DNA of 64,000 bases from CAXQZU01 sp964228555 (GTDB lineage Bacteria; Planctomycetota; PLA2; JAEUHO01), in contig CAXQZU010000008.1 of NCBI GenBank assembly GCA_964228555.1, positions 4,201 to 68,200 of the forward strand, given 5' to 3'. Positions 62,281 to 64,000 of the stretch are shown one piece after another; positions within the stretch are counted from its first letter, which is position 1; every line of letters starts with the position of its first letter. The notes beneath the pieces are model-generated. The model ran no database searches. It had not been told where the DNA came from and saw only the letters and a program-made list of their open reading frames with translations. A program made the translations under genes and the position numbers.

Positions 62281-63354
62281 CTACTCGATGACGATCCGGT
62301 AGCCGCCCGTGAGCCCGGGCTTGCCCTTCACCTCGATCCACACCGTGCCGGTGAAGGGGCTGGTCCAGTCCACGCGGCTGGAGAGGTCGGAGCCCGAGAG
62401 GTCGTCGCTGCTGGCCAGCTCGGTGCCGTCGGCCGCCACGACGCGCAGCGTGGTGTCGGCCAGCGTGCCCAGCTCGGTGCGGAAGGCGTAGGACACGCCC
62501 AGGTCCACGCTGGTGCGGAACCAGTCGCTGTCGCCGGACGGGTCGATGGAGGCCAGCAGCCCTATCGGCCACGCCAGCGGCGTGGCGGCGCCTTGCTGGT
62601 CGCCGTGGTCGTCGCCCATCGGCACGCCCGTGGATGGCGAGGGCAGCGTGACGGTGATCTCGGCGGTGTTCGTGTAGTGATCCACCGCCTCGGGAATGGT
62701 GCCCAGCGAGTTGATGGTCACGCGCAGCGTGTAGGTGCCCGCGGGCAGGCCCGTCACGTCCACCCACTGGCCCTCGACGTTGGCCGAGTAGAGGTCGGCC
62801 CAGCCCGACTGCAGGCCTTGGTAGGCGCAGTTGTACTCACGCTGGAATGCGGAACCCGACGTCGCGCGCTGGTAGTCGAGCAGGCAGAAGCCCTGCTTGT
62901 TGCCCACAGCGGCCAGCGTGCCGTCCGCGAACAGCAGCTGGTAGTCGGCGTATCCCTCCATGTGGTAGTGGCCGTGGCAGTCGTGGTAGGTGAACGCCGC
63001 CGGATCCAGCGGGGGCTGCGGGTTGCTGGGCTGGCCGATCACGCAGTCCAGCTCGCCCAGGTTGGTCACCAGCGTGTCGAACACCAGCAGGCGGCGCACG
63101 CCCGGCACCGCGATCGTGCCCTCGACCACGGAGCACTCGCTGGCCGAGAAGGTGCGGTCGATCACGCGCGCCGAGGTGGCCAGCCGCTGCGCGTCCACCG
63201 TGAAGTCCACGGTGCCGCGCGTGCGCCCATCGGGCAGCAGCGGGCCGCCCGGGTCCACCACCGGCGTGCTCGAACCGCCGCCGCAGCCCAGCACGAGGGC
63301 GCAGCCCAGCACCATGGCCACACGCTGCAGGAGACGCCACGCGCGCGTCCGCAT
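62281..63354 (-). CDS. Lysyl oxidase-like lipoprotein
   Basis: This 357-aa exported protein has a lipoprotein signal (cysteine near residue 24, LVLGCGGG). Residues about 45-235 resemble the catalytic domain of lysyl oxidase: the copper motif YHDCHGHYHM with H124, H127, H129 and H131, KQGFCLLD with K153 at the place of the cofactor lysine, and GWADLYSANVEGQWVDVTGLP with Y189 at the place of the cofactor tyrosine. The quinone cofactor LTQ could therefore form. Residues about 250-357 form a PPC-type beta domain. The start 63354 is chosen; 63315 is also possible. Confidence 0.8.
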   Translation of the reverse strand: MRTRAWRLLQRVAMVLGCALVLGCGGGSSTPVVDPGGPLLPDGRTRGTVDFTVDAQRLATSARVIDRTFSASECSVVEGTIAVPGVRRLLVFDTLVTNLGELDCVIGQPSNPQPPLDPAAFTYHDCHGHYHMEGYADYQLLFADGTLAAVGNKQGFCLLDYQRATSGSAFQREYNCAYQGLQSGWADLYSANVEGQWVDVTGLPAGTYTLRVTINSLGTIPEAVDHYTNTAEITVTLPSPSTGVPMGDDHGDQQGAATPLAWPIGLLASIDPSGDSDWFRTSVDLGVSYAFRTELGTLADTTLRVVAADGTELASSDDLSGSDLSSRVDWTSPFTGTVWIEVKGKPGLTGGYRIVIE

Positions 63355-63523
63355 CCCCCAGCACCGGCTGCACGGAGGCGTGGCGTGGACCATGCCCGGA
63401 GGCTACCCGCTCACGCCCTCCCCGCCAGCCCGTCGCGCCGTGCCCCGCCGCACACCCTGCCCCGCCGCCTCACGCCCTGCGGGGCCGGGCGGCACACAGC
63501 CCCCGCACCCTTGGCGCGGGATG

Positions 63524-63622
63524 TGGCGGGAGAGCATGGGAATCGAACCCACCTGACACCCGTCGCCGAGCGTCACGACGGTTTTGAAGACCGTGGGGGC
63601 CACCAGGCCGCCATCCTCTCCC
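63524..63622 (-). tRNA. selC: tRNA-Sec (anticodon UCA)
   Basis: This 99-base tRNA with encoded CCA has the features of bacterial selenocysteine tRNA: an extended acceptor stem (GGGAGAG paired with CTCTCCC), a four-base D-loop (TGGT) closed by a GC-rich stem, anticodon stem ACGGT/ACCGT with loop CTTCAAA giving anticodon TCA (63585-63587), a long variable arm and T-loop TTCGATT. Length and anticodon rule out Ser or Leu isoacceptors. It implies UGA is read as selenocysteine in this organism. Confidence 0.93.
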
Positions 63623-63716
63623 GAGGATCGTGCTGCAACAACTTACGTCGTTCGCCCGTTCCCGCCAAGAGGCGGCTTCTTACTCAAGTTCTTATCTGAC
63701 GCGGGGCGGACCTGGC

Positions 63717-64000
63717 CTACGGGCGCCCCCAGAGCAGCCGACGCCCGGGTTCCGCCCGAGGGTACCCCGTCCGGCGGCGTAGCCCCACGATCGTCTCGGA
63801 GACCCGGGGTGGGCCGGCTTCGGGACGGAGCCGGCGGTCCAAGGCGTCGCGGTTGGCAGCCGACGCCTCGACGGCGACGAACTGCGTGAGCCCCTCCTTG
63901 GGGCTGTTGTACTGGCGTAGCGACTGCAGGAGCTGCGCGCGTCCGTGGACGCGGGCAGCCCCTCGCAGGCGCCTCTTCACGAACCTCTCCACGTGGGCCA
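63717..64000 (-). CDS. Unidentified reading frame, 5' end outside window
   Basis: An open frame on the minus strand runs from the window edge to a TAG, with a GTG at 63992 but also open above it. The product begins VERFVKRRLRGAARVHGRAQ and has YNSPKEGLTQFVAVEAS in the middle; it is strongly basic at both ends. I do not recognise it. Base composition here is lower in GC than in the rest of the window, so it may be foreign or non-coding. Confidence 0.3.
   Translation of the reverse strand, partial: AHVERFVKRRLRGAARVHGRAQLLQSLRQYNSPKEGLTQFVAVEASAANRDALDRRLRPEAGPPRVSETIVGLRRRTGYPRAEPGRRLLWGRP

Noticed and set aside
63662..63680. Hairpin CCGCC-AAGA-GGCGG followed by CTTCTT
   Set aside because: Looks like a weak terminator in the plus direction, but no plus-strand gene precedes it and the T-run is poor.

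Overview
The window is very GC-rich (roughly 70%) and densely packed. It holds 58 protein genes that I can support (two cut by the window edges), two tRNA genes and no recognisable insertion sequence, prophage or CRISPR array. The gene content suggests a free-living Gram-negative-type bacterium, most likely a high-GC member of Planctomycetota. The evidence is a DUF1800/DUF1501 pair, a TIGR03790-type secreted protein, an ARPP-1/DUF6569 protein, futalosine-route menaquinone synthesis (mqnD), an LpxH-like phosphoesterase, RNase HIII, and many secreted proteins and lipoproteins of unknown function. The lineage is an inference; the gene families are read directly from the sequence.

Layout. 1-4.9 kb: end of mqnD, then a leftward run of kbl, a TrmH-type methyltransferase, an unknown gene, a ferredoxin and an N-acetylornithine-type transcarbamylase. 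5-11.4 kb: a GAF/PP2C phosphatase, a type 2 isoleucyl-tRNA synthetase and a MacB/LolCDE-like ABC pair. 11.4-19.3 kb: a DUF2238 membrane protein, PASTA and TPR proteins, a NatAB-type exporter, an M19 dipeptidase and HtpX. 19.4-25 kb: a methyltransferase, two unknowns, a CinA-like domain, tRNA-Ala(CGC) and a divergent phosphoglycerate kinase. 25-29.4 kb: MlaF-like ATPase, rnhC, an ADP/ATP-antiporter-like permease and a bacilliredoxin. 29.6-38.3 kb: a metallopeptidase-like secreted protein, CvpA, an SPFH-SHOCT protein, a lipoprotein, a NifB-like protein lacking its radical-SAM cysteines, and a HEAT/VWA protein. 38.4-42.6 kb: an aldehyde dehydrogenase, EgtB plus DsrE, and a coiled-coil protein behind a 27-residue peptide gene. 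42.8-48.8 kb: a phosphonate biosynthesis locus. 49-63.6 kb: the DUF1800/DUF1501 pair, ilvE, TIGR03790, an LpxH-like enzyme, DUF6569, a beta-propeller lipoprotein, an Hsp70, a lysyl oxidase-like lipoprotein and a selenocysteine tRNA.

The clearest pathway is phosphonate synthesis. PEP mutase fused to a nucleotidyltransferase, a two-subunit decarboxylase and an aminotransferase would make 2-aminoethylphosphonate. A second nucleotidyltransferase could activate it with CMP, and a nearby CDP-alcohol phosphatidyltransferase could place it on a lipid or glycan.

Two genome-wide habits stand out. Stop codons are mostly TAG (38 TAG, 20 TGA, no TAA), unexpected at this GC content. Twelve genes have a TANNNT hexamer ending 7-9 bases before the start codon, which predicts leaderless or nearly leaderless transcripts; many other genes have the hexamer further upstream together with a GGAGG-type ribosome binding site.
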